Positions 7,405 to 16,505 of a DNA stretch of 64,000 nt are shown one piece after another (position 1 is the first letter of the stretch; each line of letters begins with the position of its first letter). A program made the position numbers and the translations under genes. The DNA is taken from contig NZ_FXAO01000003.1 of the NCBI RefSeq assembly GCF_900177645.1, positions 405,150-469,149 on the forward strand, given 5' to 3'. The notes under the pieces are model-generated. The model was not told the DNA's origin. It made no database searches and worked only from the letters and a program-made list of their open reading frames with translations. This DNA is from Arenibacter troitsensis (GTDB lineage: Bacteria > Bacteroidota > Bacteroidia > Flavobacteriales > Flavobacteriaceae).

Positions 7405-9915
7405 ATGAACAAAGTACTCCCAGTTACACTATTTCTACTTTCTTTAGTAGGTTACGCTCAAGGAGCCCAAGGCCCACAAGAACCAATAAAAATAACTGGG
7501 ACCGTTTTGGACCAAGAAACAAATCAACCCTTGGAATATGCCACTTTGGTACTCCAAAGTGTTAGAAATCCTGAAAAAATAACGGGTGGCATCACCGATG
7601 CCTCCGGAAAATTTGAAGTTGAAACAGCTCCGGGCAACTACAATGTTAGTGTAGAGTACATCTCCTATAAATCCTATAAATTAAATAATCAAAGTTTAAG
7701 ATCTTCCACGGATCTTGGTTTAATTCGCCTTTCCTTGGACGTTGCCCAATTGGCAGAAGTAGAAGTGGTCGGTGAGCGCACAACAGTGGAATTGCGACTG
7801 GATAAAAAGGTATATAACGTTGGTTCGGATCTAACCGTTAAAGGTGGTTCGGTAACCGATGTACTAAGCAACGTACCCTCGGTCTCCGTGGATGTGGAAG
7901 GCAATATTAGCCTTAGGGGAAACGAAAGTGTCAGAATCCTTATTAACGGCAAACCATCGGCCTTGTCAGGCCTGAGTCCGGAGGCCCTGCAACAGTTGCC
8001 CGCGGATGCCATAGAAAAGGTAGAGGTAATTACCAACCCTTCCGCCAGGTATGATGCCGAAGGTACAGCAGGTATTTTGAATATTATATTAAAGCAGAGC
8101 AAGACGGCAGGAGTAAATGGATCCGTCAATGTTTATACAGGGCATCCAGAAACTTATGGAGGTTCCTTAAGTCTAAATTTAAGACGCGATAACTTCAATA
8201 TCTTCACCAATACTACCTACCGTTATCGTAGCGGCCCGGGGAATGCGTTGTTCAACCAAGAGAACTTTGATAGTAATGGCAATACCTTAAGTTATCAAAA
8301 TGAAATAAGGGATTACCAAAGAAAGGACAAAAGCTTCAATACCAATGTTGGTTTTGAACTGTTTTTTGATGAGAGTAGCAGCATTACCAATTCTTTTGTG
8401 TTTAGCAAATCCAATGGGGACAACAGTGTTGATGTGGATTTTTCCAATTTTGATGCCAATAGAACCCCAACCATCCAAAGAAACCGATTTACCATGGAGG
8501 ATGAATTTGAGGAGGAGGTTCAATACTCTTTGAATTACCAGAAGAAATTTGAAAGGGAAGGACATACCCTTACGTTCGACTACCAGTACTCAAAGGGAAT
8601 CGACAATGAAAATTCTATCATCGAAGAAGTTATATTAGGGGATAATATTGCTTTGGATACCGAAAGGACCATAGACGACCAAACACAGGTATCCCAATTG
8701 GTGCAAATGGATTATGTACTTCCCTTTGGAAAGGATAACCAGTCCCAATTTGAACTTGGGTATCGCGGTACCTTCAATAATAACAATACCGATTTTGATT
8801 TTGGCATACAGCAGCCTAATGGGGATTTCAATAGTGATACCAACTTCAGCAATGAATTAAACTACAAGGAATACGTTAATGCGGCCTATGCGCAGTTGGG
8901 ATCCAAATTTAACAAATTCAGTATTCTGGGTGGGTTAAGAATGGAAGCTTCGGATATCGGGATAGAGCTGGTGAATTCCAACGAACTTACCAATAAGGAT
9001 TATGTAAATTGGTTTCCATCTATATTCTTGGGTTATGAGTTCTCCGAGAAGGAACAAATTACCTTGAGCTACAGTAAAAGACTTAGAAGACCCCGGTCTA
9101 GATTTATCAACCCATTCCCTTCCAGATCCAGTAACACCAATCTATTTCAAGGAAATGCGGATTTAGACCCTACTTTTACCGATTCATACGACTTGGGATA
9201 TTTGAAAAGATGGGATAAGTTTACTTTTACTACCTCTGGATACTTTAACAGATCTACCGGAGTATTTCAATTTGTTTCAAGGGAAACTGGCGACTTTGTA
9301 ACCATTGAAAATCCAGACGACCCACAAAATCCCATTGTAGTACCCGTACAGGTGCGAAGCCCTATAAATCTTGCTACCGAAGAGCGTTTAGGTATGGAGT
9401 TCACTACTACCTATACCCCAAAAAGAAATTGGAGATTGACATGGAACCTCAATGCTTTCTACAGGGATTTACAAGGGGACTACACCTACACCAACAGTCA
9501 GGATGAAGTAATTGTTCAAAATTTTGATGCCGACAACTTCTCCTGGTTTACCCGCTTTAGTGCTAAAATACCTTTGCCGGGGAAAATCGATTTTCAGACC
9601 AACTTCTTTTATATGGGCCCTTCCGAAGATGCACAAAACACCAATAAGGGCATGTTGAGTTCAGATCTTGGCTTAAGCAAGGATATTTTAAAGGACAAAG
9701 GTTCCCTGACTTTAAACGTAGGGGACATATTCAATTCCAGAAAACGTAGAAGCGATACCAGAACCGAGAATGTTGCCACCTATAGCGAATTTCAATTTAG
9801 GCAAAGGCAAATTACCCTGTCCTTTCAATACAGGTTCAACCAACCTCAAAACAAGAATGATAGAAACAGGCAAGGCAGAAGTGGCGGCGGGGAAGATATG
9901 GACTTTGAAGGGTAA
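7405..9915 (+). CDS. Outer-membrane beta-barrel protein, TonB-receptor superfamily
   Basis: An 836-residue outer-membrane protein. It has a signal peptide (MNKVLPVTLFLLSLVGYAQG) and then a carboxypeptidase-regulatory-like domain (KITGTVLDQETNQPLEYATLVLQ, about residues 28-115). A plug-like domain follows (about 120-225: VTDVLSNVPSVSVDVEGNISLRG, ADAIEKVEVITNPSARYDAEGTAGILNI), and then a long beta-barrel of the OMP_b-brl_3 / Outer_membrane_beta-barrel type. The tail is hydrophilic and basic/glycine-rich (NDRNRQGRSGGGED). The pattern NPSARYDAEGTAGILNIILK is typical of the flavobacterial family that lacks a SusD partner. The substrate is unknown. It is the second gene of an operon with the Gly/Tyr-rich protein. 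Confidence 0.88.
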   Translation: MNKVLPVTLFLLSLVGYAQGAQGPQEPIKITGTVLDQETNQPLEYATLVLQSVRNPEKITGGITDASGKFEVETAPGNYNVSVEYISYKSYKLNNQSLRSSTDLGLIRLSLDVAQLAEVEVVGERTTVELRLDKKVYNVGSDLTVKGGSVTDVLSNVPSVSVDVEGNISLRGNESVRILINGKPSALSGLSPEALQQLPADAIEKVEVITNPSARYDAEGTAGILNIILKQSKTAGVNGSVNVYTGHPETYGGSLSLNLRRDNFNIFTNTTYRYRSGPGNALFNQENFDSNGNTLSYQNEIRDYQRKDKSFNTNVGFELFFDESSSITNSFVFSKSNGDNSVDVDFSNFDANRTPTIQRNRFTMEDEFEEEVQYSLNYQKKFEREGHTLTFDYQYSKGIDNENSIIEEVILGDNIALDTERTIDDQTQVSQLVQMDYVLPFGKDNQSQFELGYRGTFNNNNTDFDFGIQQPNGDFNSDTNFSNELNYKEYVNAAYAQLGSKFNKFSILGGLRMEASDIGIELVNSNELTNKDYVNWFPSIFLGYEFSEKEQITLSYSKRLRRPRSRFINPFPSRSSNTNLFQGNADLDPTFTDSYDLGYLKRWDKFTFTTSGYFNRSTGVFQFVSRETGDFVTIENPDDPQNPIVVPVQVRSPINLATEERLGMEFTTTYTPKRNWRLTWNLNAFYRDLQGDYTYTNSQDEVIVQNFDADNFSWFTRFSAKIPLPGKIDFQTNFFYMGPSEDAQNTNKGMLSSDLGLSKDILKDKGSLTLNVGDIFNSRKRRSDTRTENVATYSEFQFRQRQITLSFQYRFNQPQNKNDRNRQGRSGGGEDMDFEG

Positions 9916-9940
9916 TAGAATTAGACTCTTAAACACAAAA

Positions 9941-9966
9941 AGGGAGCCGATGGGCTCCCTTTTTTA
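9941..9966. terminator. Rho-independent terminator
   Basis: Inverted repeat AGGGAGCC / GGCTCCCT with a 4-nt loop, followed by a run of T. It lies 25 bases after the TonB-family receptor stop. The A-rich left flank would allow it to work also for the small gene on the opposite strand. Confidence 0.85.
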
Positions 9967-9991
9967 TTTACTATATATTATCGACGTATCC

Positions 9992-10165
9992 CTATTGGTT
10001 ACGTTTGGCTTTTTTAGCTTCGCGCTTTTCTTTCAATATTTCCAAGATAGAACCTCCTATCCAGTAGGGAATAACAAAAGTCAACAAAAAAATCATCAAC
10101 CAAAACCCGATGGTTAAGATGGTCAAAAATGCTAAAAACCCTAAATATTGGTCAAAATCGAACAT
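9992..10165 (-). CDS. Small membrane protein, 57 residues
   Basis: A short open frame, MFDFDQYLGFLAFLTILTIG and onward, ending in a highly basic tail (EILKEKREAKKAKRNQ). It contains one long hydrophobic stretch (about residues 8-34), possibly two short membrane passes, and a positively charged C-terminus expected to stay in the cytoplasm. Support for it being real: a promoter with TATCTTTG at 10200-10193 and TTG at 10224-10222 (21-nt spacer) precedes the ATG by about 27 bases, and a terminator lies beyond the stop. The function is not recognised. Confidence 0.6.
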   Translation of the reverse strand: MFDFDQYLGFLAFLTILTIGFWLMIFLLTFVIPYWIGGSILEILKEKREAKKAKRNQ

Positions 10166-10192
10166 GATTGCTATGTTTTTTTAATGGTGGTA

Positions 10193-10224
10193 CAAAGATA
10201 TCAAAATCTAAGTTATTATTCCAA
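10193..10224 (-). promoter_or_regulatory. Promoter of the 57-residue membrane protein
   Basis: On the minus strand: TTG (10224-10222), 21-nt spacer, TATCTTTG (10200-10193), then the ATG at 10165. It is a full match to the TTG-N17-23-TAnnTTTG consensus. Confidence 0.45.
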
Positions 10225-10335
10225 GGGCTATTTAAAATAATTTAACTTAAGTACACAAACTTCATCAATTAATCCTTCCTCACTACCACACTAGCTTACA
10301 TTTGCTAACAAAAGGAAAAGAAAGTTACAAATCAC

Positions 10336-11511
10336 TTATTTGAGGTTATCCAATATAAAATCCAAGGTACTGTTCTTATTGTAATTCTTTTCAAAAGCCA
10401 CATTGGTGTGCGTTAAATCATTGGCCAAGCCCAAGTCCTTAAATCGGTTTATGGTAGCCTCAGATTCCATGGTAACCTTACCGGTTAGCAAAGTATCCAT
10501 GGACAAGCCGTTTTTATGCCTTTTATAGATCTTTTTTAATCCGCTTAGATACAGGCGGTCCTTGGTAAATCCGCCTCCCCTGTGGACCCGCATGGTAATG
10601 GTAAAGGCCTTGTTCCTGTCCAGTTTGTACTGGCCGTGTAGCATGTCGAATGTATCCGAAAAACTATATCCTTTAATTAAACTGTCCGAGGCCAAAACCC
10701 TGTAGGCCAACTCCTTTAACCTTCTTAGGGTTAGGGCCCCGCTCATGTATTCACTAAAAACCGCCAAGCCCTCTTGGGTTTCCACATTCTTCGGAAAACC
10801 ATTGGAAAAAACTTTTAAGGGCTGTAACATGCCATTGTAGGTAGTTACCAAATGCACTCCAATCTCATGATTGGCCAAGGTAAGCAGTTGGTTTCTGCTA
10901 AAAACGGTATTCTTCTTGATAAGAAGGGATTGGGTGTTATTGCTCACCATGGCATCTGCGGCAATGCTATTGGAAAAGGAAATATTTAAAGGAAAATCAT
11001 ATTGCCGTACAAACTCTTCAAAATAAACCTTTGCGTCCTCCGGGGTATATTTTTTTTCCATATCCTCGGTATCCGGTTCATCGGCCACATGTAGAATAAA
11101 CCTGGCATTCTGAACATCTTTCTCCGTGGGTGTCCCATAAACCCTAAGGGAGTTGTAATAGAACTTTTTGTTCTGACCAATAGTCTCTATACACTGAATC
11201 ATGTTGGCATAGTAATACACCACTTCCTGATAGAACTTCATGATCTGTTCATCCTTTATGCGCTCCAAGCGCTGGGAAAAGAACAAACGGTTTAACTTGT
11301 ATGGATCAAATTGTAACTTTTTATATTTAAATACGGGTTCATTTACAAATTTGGATGAAAAGAAACGGTGCTTCTCCTTTTCAATATTTAATGGATTTAA
11401 ATAGGTAAGCAATTCAATTTTTTTTACCAACCTGTCCAAGTTGGCATCTATTGCAAATACATTGGGAAACTGCTCAATAATTTCCTGGCTCACTTTTTGT
11501 TTTAACATCAC
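10336..11511 (-). CDS. QEGLA-motif DUF1704 / MATCAP-like metallopeptidase
   Basis: A 391-residue protein of the DUF1704 family (annotated in databases as flavohemoglobin-expression-modulating QEGLA motif protein, and related to the eukaryotic tyrosine carboxypeptidase MATCAP). The zinc-site motif HEIGVH lies at about residues 215-220 and the family signature TQEGLAVFSEYMSG begins at about 245. The arrangement HExxxH plus a downstream Glu is consistent with a gluzincin-like peptidase. The bacterial substrate is unknown. No signal peptide is seen. It lies 34 bases downstream of the broken symporter on the same strand. MMLKQ and MLKQ are both possible starts. Confidence 0.85.
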   Translation of the reverse strand: MMLKQKVSQEIIEQFPNVFAIDANLDRLVKKIELLTYLNPLNIEKEKHRFFSSKFVNEPVFKYKKLQFDPYKLNRLFFSQRLERIKDEQIMKFYQEVVYYYANMIQCIETIGQNKKFYYNSLRVYGTPTEKDVQNARFILHVADEPDTEDMEKKYTPEDAKVYFEEFVRQYDFPLNISFSNSIAADAMVSNNTQSLLIKKNTVFSRNQLLTLANHEIGVHLVTTYNGMLQPLKVFSNGFPKNVETQEGLAVFSEYMSGALTLRRLKELAYRVLASDSLIKGYSFSDTFDMLHGQYKLDRNKAFTITMRVHRGGGFTKDRLYLSGLKKIYKRHKNGLSMDTLLTGKVTMESEATINRFKDLGLANDLTHTNVAFEKNYNKNSTLDFILDNLK

Positions 11512-11545
11512 AACTACTATTTAATATACCTCGTTGAGGCCCTAC

Positions 11546-12838
11546 TTATTTAGGGATATCATTTAACTTCCCTACCGATTTTGCAACTACCACGGACACC
11601 ATGGCATCGCCCGTTACGTTTATTACTGTTCTGGCCATATCCAAAGGGCGGTCTACCGCAAAGATCAACGCCAAGCCTACCGCCAACTTATCACTTGGAA
11701 AGCCAATGGACTCCAAAACAATTACCAACATTACCATTCCGGCCCCCGGAACTGCCGCAGAACCAATGGAAGCCAAAAGTGCGGTCAATATTATCATTAA
11801 TTGGTCTGTAATTTCCAAATGATGACCCAAGGCTTACGAAATAAAAACTGCCGCTACGCCCTGATAAAGACTGGTTCCGTCCATATTTATAGTAGCTCCT
11901 ACTGGAAGTACAAAACTCGCCACCTCCTTATCCACACCCAATTGATTCTCTACCCTTTCCATGGTTACGGGAAGGGTGGCGGCGCTTGAGCTCGTGGAAA
12001 ATGCCAAAAGCTGTGCCGGACTAATGGCCTTTAAGAACCAAATTGGATTTTTCCCAGTAACCAATGTCAATACCGTACAATAAAAGACAATCATTAGAAA
12101 AAGCCCTAAAATAACAACACCAGCATATTTAACCAATGCCAATAATAAATCCGGATCTCCTGAGCTGGCCACTACATTGGCCAAAAGGGCAAATACGGCA
12201 AAGGGAGCCGTTACCATAATTATATCGACCATTTTTAATACCGCATCGTTAAGGGAATCAAAAAGGGACTTTAAAGGTTTTGCCTTGGCTTCCCCAATTA
12301 GCAACATGGACACCCCTAGAAACACAGAGAAAAATATTACCTGGAGCATTAGTTTGTTGTCGCTCATTGCGCTAAAAACATTCTCCGGTACCATATCCAA
12401 CAAAAACTGCAAAGGCGGGGATTCCTTTTGCACAGAAGCCTCCGCAAGTTTGGACTGCACGCCTTGCCGACCAACAAATTCATTGGTAATCCGCGACACG
12501 GTTTCCTCAGAAATTCCTTTACCCGGGGTAAAAACATTGACCAGCAGCAAACCTATACAAATTGCCGCTATAGTGGTGGTGATAAATAGGGTAACAGAAC
12601 GGACACCTATGGTTTTAAACTGGGCAATATCCTTTAAATCTGAAATCCCTTTAATTATCGAAGCCAAAATTAACGGAATGGCTATAAGCTTCAAGAGATT
12701 GATAAAGATAATGCCAAATGGATTGATCCAATTTTGAATAAAGAGCTTACCTCCCGATATATACAACATTAACACCCCAAAAAGCACCCCTAAAAGCATA
12801 CCAATTAGGATTCGCCAGTGCAAGGCAAGTTTTTTCAT
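11546..12838 (-). pseudogene. Dicarboxylate/amino acid:cation symporter, interrupted by an in-frame stop
   Basis: The frame encodes a DAACS-family (GltP/DctA-like) sodium- or proton-coupled symporter of about 430 residues, nearly the length of its intact neighbour (435). After MDGTSLYQGVAAVFIS a TAA at 11836-11834 stops translation at residue 334. The same frame then continues without shift as ALGHHLEITDQL to the normal C-terminus (VDRPLDMARTVINVTGDA). The intact paralogue has CAA (Gln) at the equivalent codon, so a single C-to-T change explains the stop. The first part lacks the last core helices and the second hairpin needed for transport, so it is probably non-functional unless read through. 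A sequencing error cannot be excluded from one sequence. Confidence 0.88.
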
Positions 12839-12953
12839 AATTTCAAATAAGATTGTGCTAAATTATGGGAACAATCAATTGAATTTACAAACGGACAAAA
12901 ATAATTTTCGTCATCTTCTTATGCGTTGGATTCGGTAATAATGAGGTTGTTCG

Positions 12954-14261
12954 TTATTTTGAAGTTTTATAATGATCGCTCCATTCCTTTACCTTGGGCT
13001 CCCCTAATTTGTCCACAGACTTTGCCACCATCATGGATACTGCGGCATCCCCCGTGACATTCACTACTGTCCTACACATATCCAAAGGCCTATCCACAGC
13101 AAAGATCAGTGCCAGTCCGGCTTCAGGGATCCCGGCCTGCGCCAAAACAATGACCAGCATCACCATTCCTGCCCCAGGTACGGCGGCACTCCCAATGGAA
13201 GCCAAGGTTGCGGTAACAATAATCCCCAATTGGGCTCCAAAACTAAGATCCATTCCAAAGGCTTGGGCAATAAATACCGCTGCTACGGCTTGATAAAGAC
13301 TGGTACCGTCCATATTTATAGTGGCCCCAATGGGCAATACAAAACTGGCAACCTCCTCCTCTACCCCTAAATGCTCCTCTACCCTTTCCATGGTCACAGG
13401 TAGCGTGGCCGCACTGGAGCTGGTAGAAAATGCCAATAGTTGTGCAGGGGAAATTCCATTTATAAAAAATGAAGGTTTGCGTTTGGTAAATATCCATACC
13501 AACGAAATATACACGCCTATCATCAAGATCAATCCCAAAACAACACTGACGGAATACCATCCTAGCGCCTTAAATAGATCCAAACTGGGAGATTCTACCA
13601 CCAAAGCGGCCAATAAGGCAAAGACACCGTAAGGAGCCGCTAGCATAATCAAATCTATCAACTTAAGAATAACTTCATTGAACCCATCAAAAAATTTCTT
13701 TACCGGATCGGCCTGCTCCGCAGGTATCAATATTAATCCCACTCCGAAAAAGATGGCAAAAAATATAACCTGCAACATATTGCCATTGTCACTTGCAGCA
13801 CTAAAAATATTGCTGGGCACCAAATCTTCCAAGGCCTTTAATGGCCCGGATTCCTTTTGTTCGTTGGCTTGGGATATTTTGGAATCGGCATCACCTTTGT
13901 AATTTTCCACCAATTCGTTCCTCGTCTCTTCAGAAATAGAGGATCCAGGTTTTACAATATTCACTATGGTAAGTCCGATGGATACTGCTATTATGGTCGT
14001 TATAAGGTAAATACCAATAGTCCTCCCCCCCATCTTCGAAAGCTTGGATATATCTTTTAGGTCGGAAACCCCTTTGATAAGAGAAGCCAAAATTAATGGA
14101 ACTGCAATAAGCTTAAGAGAATTTATAAATATATTCCCAAAGGGCTTTATCCAATCGGAAACAATTTTCGGCCCCCAATCGAACTGAACCATGGCCAAAG
14201 CAAAAAGAACTCCGCCCACCATTCCCAAAATAATTTGCCAATGCAATTCCAACTTCCTCAT
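12954..14261 (-). CDS. Dicarboxylate/amino acid:cation symporter (DAACS family)
   Basis: A 435-residue inner-membrane transporter with the eight-helix, two-hairpin DAACS layout. Family motifs are present: the serine-rich SSSAATLPVTM (first hairpin), MDGTSLYQAVAAVFIAQ (helix 7 region), ASIGSAAVPGAGMVMLVIVL (second hairpin) and AVDRPLDMCRTVVNVTGDA (helix 8, substrate-contacting Asp and Arg). It probably imports glutamate, aspartate or C4-dicarboxylates with Na+ or H+. The gene lies immediately upstream of a diverged, broken tandem copy on the same strand, evidence of local duplication. An acidic loop at about residues 120-150 differs between the copies. Confidence 0.92.
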   Translation of the reverse strand: MRKLELHWQIILGMVGGVLFALAMVQFDWGPKIVSDWIKPFGNIFINSLKLIAVPLILASLIKGVSDLKDISKLSKMGGRTIGIYLITTIIAVSIGLTIVNIVKPGSSISEETRNELVENYKGDADSKISQANEQKESGPLKALEDLVPSNIFSAASDNGNMLQVIFFAIFFGVGLILIPAEQADPVKKFFDGFNEVILKLIDLIMLAAPYGVFALLAALVVESPSLDLFKALGWYSVSVVLGLILMIGVYISLVWIFTKRKPSFFINGISPAQLLAFSTSSSAATLPVTMERVEEHLGVEEEVASFVLPIGATINMDGTSLYQAVAAVFIAQAFGMDLSFGAQLGIIVTATLASIGSAAVPGAGMVMLVIVLAQAGIPEAGLALIFAVDRPLDMCRTVVNVTGDAAVSMMVAKSVDKLGEPKVKEWSDHYKTSK

Positions 14262-14323
14262 AAAACAATGGTTTAGATTGGAAAGATAGTATTTTGTGGT
14301 TTAAAGCACCAAAAAATATAAGG

Positions 14324-15388
14324 CTATAATTTAATGGTCCTATTCAATAAAGTATAATCTGCCATAACCAAGGCGGCCATTGCCTCCACAATTGGCACCG
14401 CCCTGGGCACTACACATGGGTCGTGCCTGCCCTTGCCCTGAGTAGTTACCTTATTCCCTTCCTTATCTATGGTATCATAGGCCTGAATAACGGTTGCGAC
14501 AGGCTTAAAGGCAATATTGAAGTAAATATCCATGCCATTGGTTATACCTCCTTGTATACCCCCACTATGATTGGTTTTGGTAGTACCGTCGGTATTAAAC
14601 TGATCGTTATGGGCACTCCCCTTCATCTTTACCCCTTCAAAACCGCTGCCGTACTCAAAGCCTTTTACGGCATTGATGGAAAGCATCGCTTTACCCAATT
14701 CCGCATGCAACTTATCAAAAACGGGTTCTCCCAAGCCTATGGGAACATTTTGGATTACACAGGTAATTACCCCTCCAATAGTATCGCCTTCCTTTTTTAT
14801 TTTCTTAATATACTCTTCCATTTTAGCTGCAGTAGCAGTATCCGGACATCTTACCGGGTTGGATTCAATAAGGGAAAAATCGAGTTCCTGGTAACTTTTG
14901 TCCAAGGATAGCTCACCTACTTGGGAAACGTAGGCGTTTATTTTCATATCTCCCAAGAATTGTTTGGCAATGGCACCGGCAACTACCCTACTGGCCGTTT
15001 CCCTGGCCGAACTTCTTCCTCCTCCCCGATAATCCCTGAAACCATATTTTTGGTCGTACACATAATCGGCATGAGAAGGCCTATAAGAGTCCTTTATATG
15101 CGAATAGTCATGTGATTTCTGATTAGTATTGTGTATGGCAAATCCTATTGGCGTTCCTGTCGTCTTCCCTTCAAAAATACCGGAATAAAACTCTACGGTA
15201 TCCGGCTCCTTGCGCTGGGTAACGATGGCGGACTGACCAGGTTTACGCCTGTCCAGATCTTGTTGAATGGCATCCAGATTCAATTCAATTCCTGCCGGAC
15301 AGCCATCCAGTACGCCACCAATGGCCACACCGTGAGATTCTCCAAACGTAGATAGTTTAAAAAGGGTTCCAAAAGTATTTCCTGCCAT
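14324..15388 (-). CDS. aroC: Chorismate synthase
   Basis: A 354-residue enzyme converting 5-enolpyruvylshikimate-3-phosphate to chorismate with reduced FMN, the last step of the shikimate pathway. The N-terminus [33 protein letters not shown] contains the first signature (GESHG). [17 protein letters not shown] and the second signature [24 protein letters not shown] are intact, as is [27 protein letters not shown] near the C-terminus. The length is standard. It is transcribed alone from a good promoter about 60 bases upstream. Confidence 0.97.
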   Translation of the reverse strand: MAGNTFGTLFKLSTFGESHGVAIGGVLDGCPAGIELNLDAIQQDLDRRKPGQSAIVTQRKEPDTVEFYSGIFEGKTTGTPIGFAIHNTNQKSHDYSHIKDSYRPSHADYVYDQKYGFRDYRGGGRSSARETASRVVAGAIAKQFLGDMKINAYVSQVGELSLDKSYQELDFSLIESNPVRCPDTATAAKMEEYIKKIKKEGDTIGGVITCVIQNVPIGLGEPVFDKLHAELGKAMLSINAVKGFEYGSGFEGVKMKGSAHNDQFNTDGTTKTNHSGGIQGGITNGMDIYFNIAFKPVATVIQAYDTIDKEGNKVTTQGKGRHDPCVVPRAVPIVEAMAALVMADYTLLNRTIKL

Positions 15389-15448
15389 GTTTGTAGTTAA
15401 AATTTGTAGTTATGAAATGGTATTAAGGACCACTTTAAGTCAAAGACC

Positions 15449-15477
15449 CAAAGGTAAATCTTAAAACAGAGATACAA
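15449..15477 (-). promoter_or_regulatory. aroC promoter
   Basis: On the minus strand: TTG (15477-15475), 18-nt spacer, TACCTTTG (15456-15449), a full consensus match. The aroC ATG at 15388 lies about 60 bases downstream. Confidence 0.5.
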
Positions 15478-15617
15478 AAATAGAAACCTTGCTTATTGCA
15501 AATAAAAACAGAATTGGACCAACTTAATATAAACTTAACTATTTCCTTATCCTAAATTGATTTTGCCTTCACTTTTAATTTAAATCCAAAGGTTTAATTT
15601 GAGAAAATTCCACCTCC

Positions 15618-16478
15618 GTGAAAAAGCGACAAATAGAATTGGTAGTTATTTCAGACGTGCATTTAGGAACTTTTAGTTGCCATGCCGATGAACTATTGGC
15701 CTATTTGAACAGCATAAACCCTAAAACACTTATACTCAACGGCGATATAGTTGACATCTGGCAGTTTAGCAAGAAATATTTTCCTGCTACGCACCTAAAA
15801 GTGCTAAGAAAAATTATGGGAATGGCCACAAATGGTACCGAAGTATATTACATTGTAGGGAACCACGACGAAAGGCTCAGGAGATTCTGCGGTACCTCTT
15901 TGGGGAATATCCATTTTGTAGATCAATTGACCTTAGAATTAAATGGTAAAAGGGCCTGGTTCTTTCACGGTGATGTTTTTGATATATCCATTCAGAATGC
16001 AAAATGGGTGGCCAAACTGGGAAGGCATGGATATAGTCTTTTAATTCTAATCAACAGCAGCATTAATTGGATCTTGGGCAAATTTGGACGCGAGAAATAT
16101 TCCCTTTCCAAAAGAATAAAAAACAGTGTAAAGGGTGCGGTTGGTTTTATTCAAAATTTTGAATATACAGCAAAGGAATTGGCCGTAGACAGGAACTACG
16201 AGTATGTTATCTGCGGCCATATACATCAACCCAAGAAAGAAATATTTGAAAGTGAACAAGGCAAATGCACTTATTTAAATTCCGGGGATTGGGTAGAAAA
16301 CCTTACCGCCTTGGAATACACCTTTAAACGTTGGAAAATATATAGATATAGTGCGGACAAACTGTCCCCCTTCTTTGCTGATGAAGAACTTAAGGGCATG
16401 GACATCCACGAATTACTGGCCGCCACATCCACAACCGTTATGGCCCCTAAAAAAACATCCAAAAAAGCAAAAATCTAA
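15618..16478 (+). CDS. LpxH-like UDP-2,3-diacylglucosamine pyrophosphatase-family phosphoesterase
   Basis: A 286-residue calcineurin-like metallophosphoesterase. The five metal-binding blocks are visible: SDVHLG (about residue 12), NGDIVDIW (about 40), VGNHDERL (about 82), FFHGDVFD (about 118) and CGHIHQP (about 203). This layout fits the LpxH/YbbF family acting in lipid A synthesis at the inner membrane, although many Bacteroidota homologues carry this annotation without proof. The C-terminus is Lys-rich (KKTSKKAKI). The start is a GTG at 15618. It converges with the dehydrogenase gene, leaving 27 bases between the stops. Confidence 0.85.
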   Translation: MKKRQIELVVISDVHLGTFSCHADELLAYLNSINPKTLILNGDIVDIWQFSKKYFPATHLKVLRKIMGMATNGTEVYYIVGNHDERLRRFCGTSLGNIHFVDQLTLELNGKRAWFFHGDVFDISIQNAKWVAKLGRHGYSLLILINSSINWILGKFGREKYSLSKRIKNSVKGAVGFIQNFEYTAKELAVDRNYEYVICGHIHQPKKEIFESEQGKCTYLNSGDWVENLTALEYTFKRWKIYRYSADKLSPFFADEELKGMDIHELLAATSTTVMAPKKTSKKAKI

Positions 16479-16505
16479 ATCTTTCGCTAACCAACTAAGA
16501 TAGAA

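Noticed and set aside
12177..12737. 186-residue frame antisense to the broken symporter
   Set aside because: It is a shadow of the conserved DAACS reading frame.
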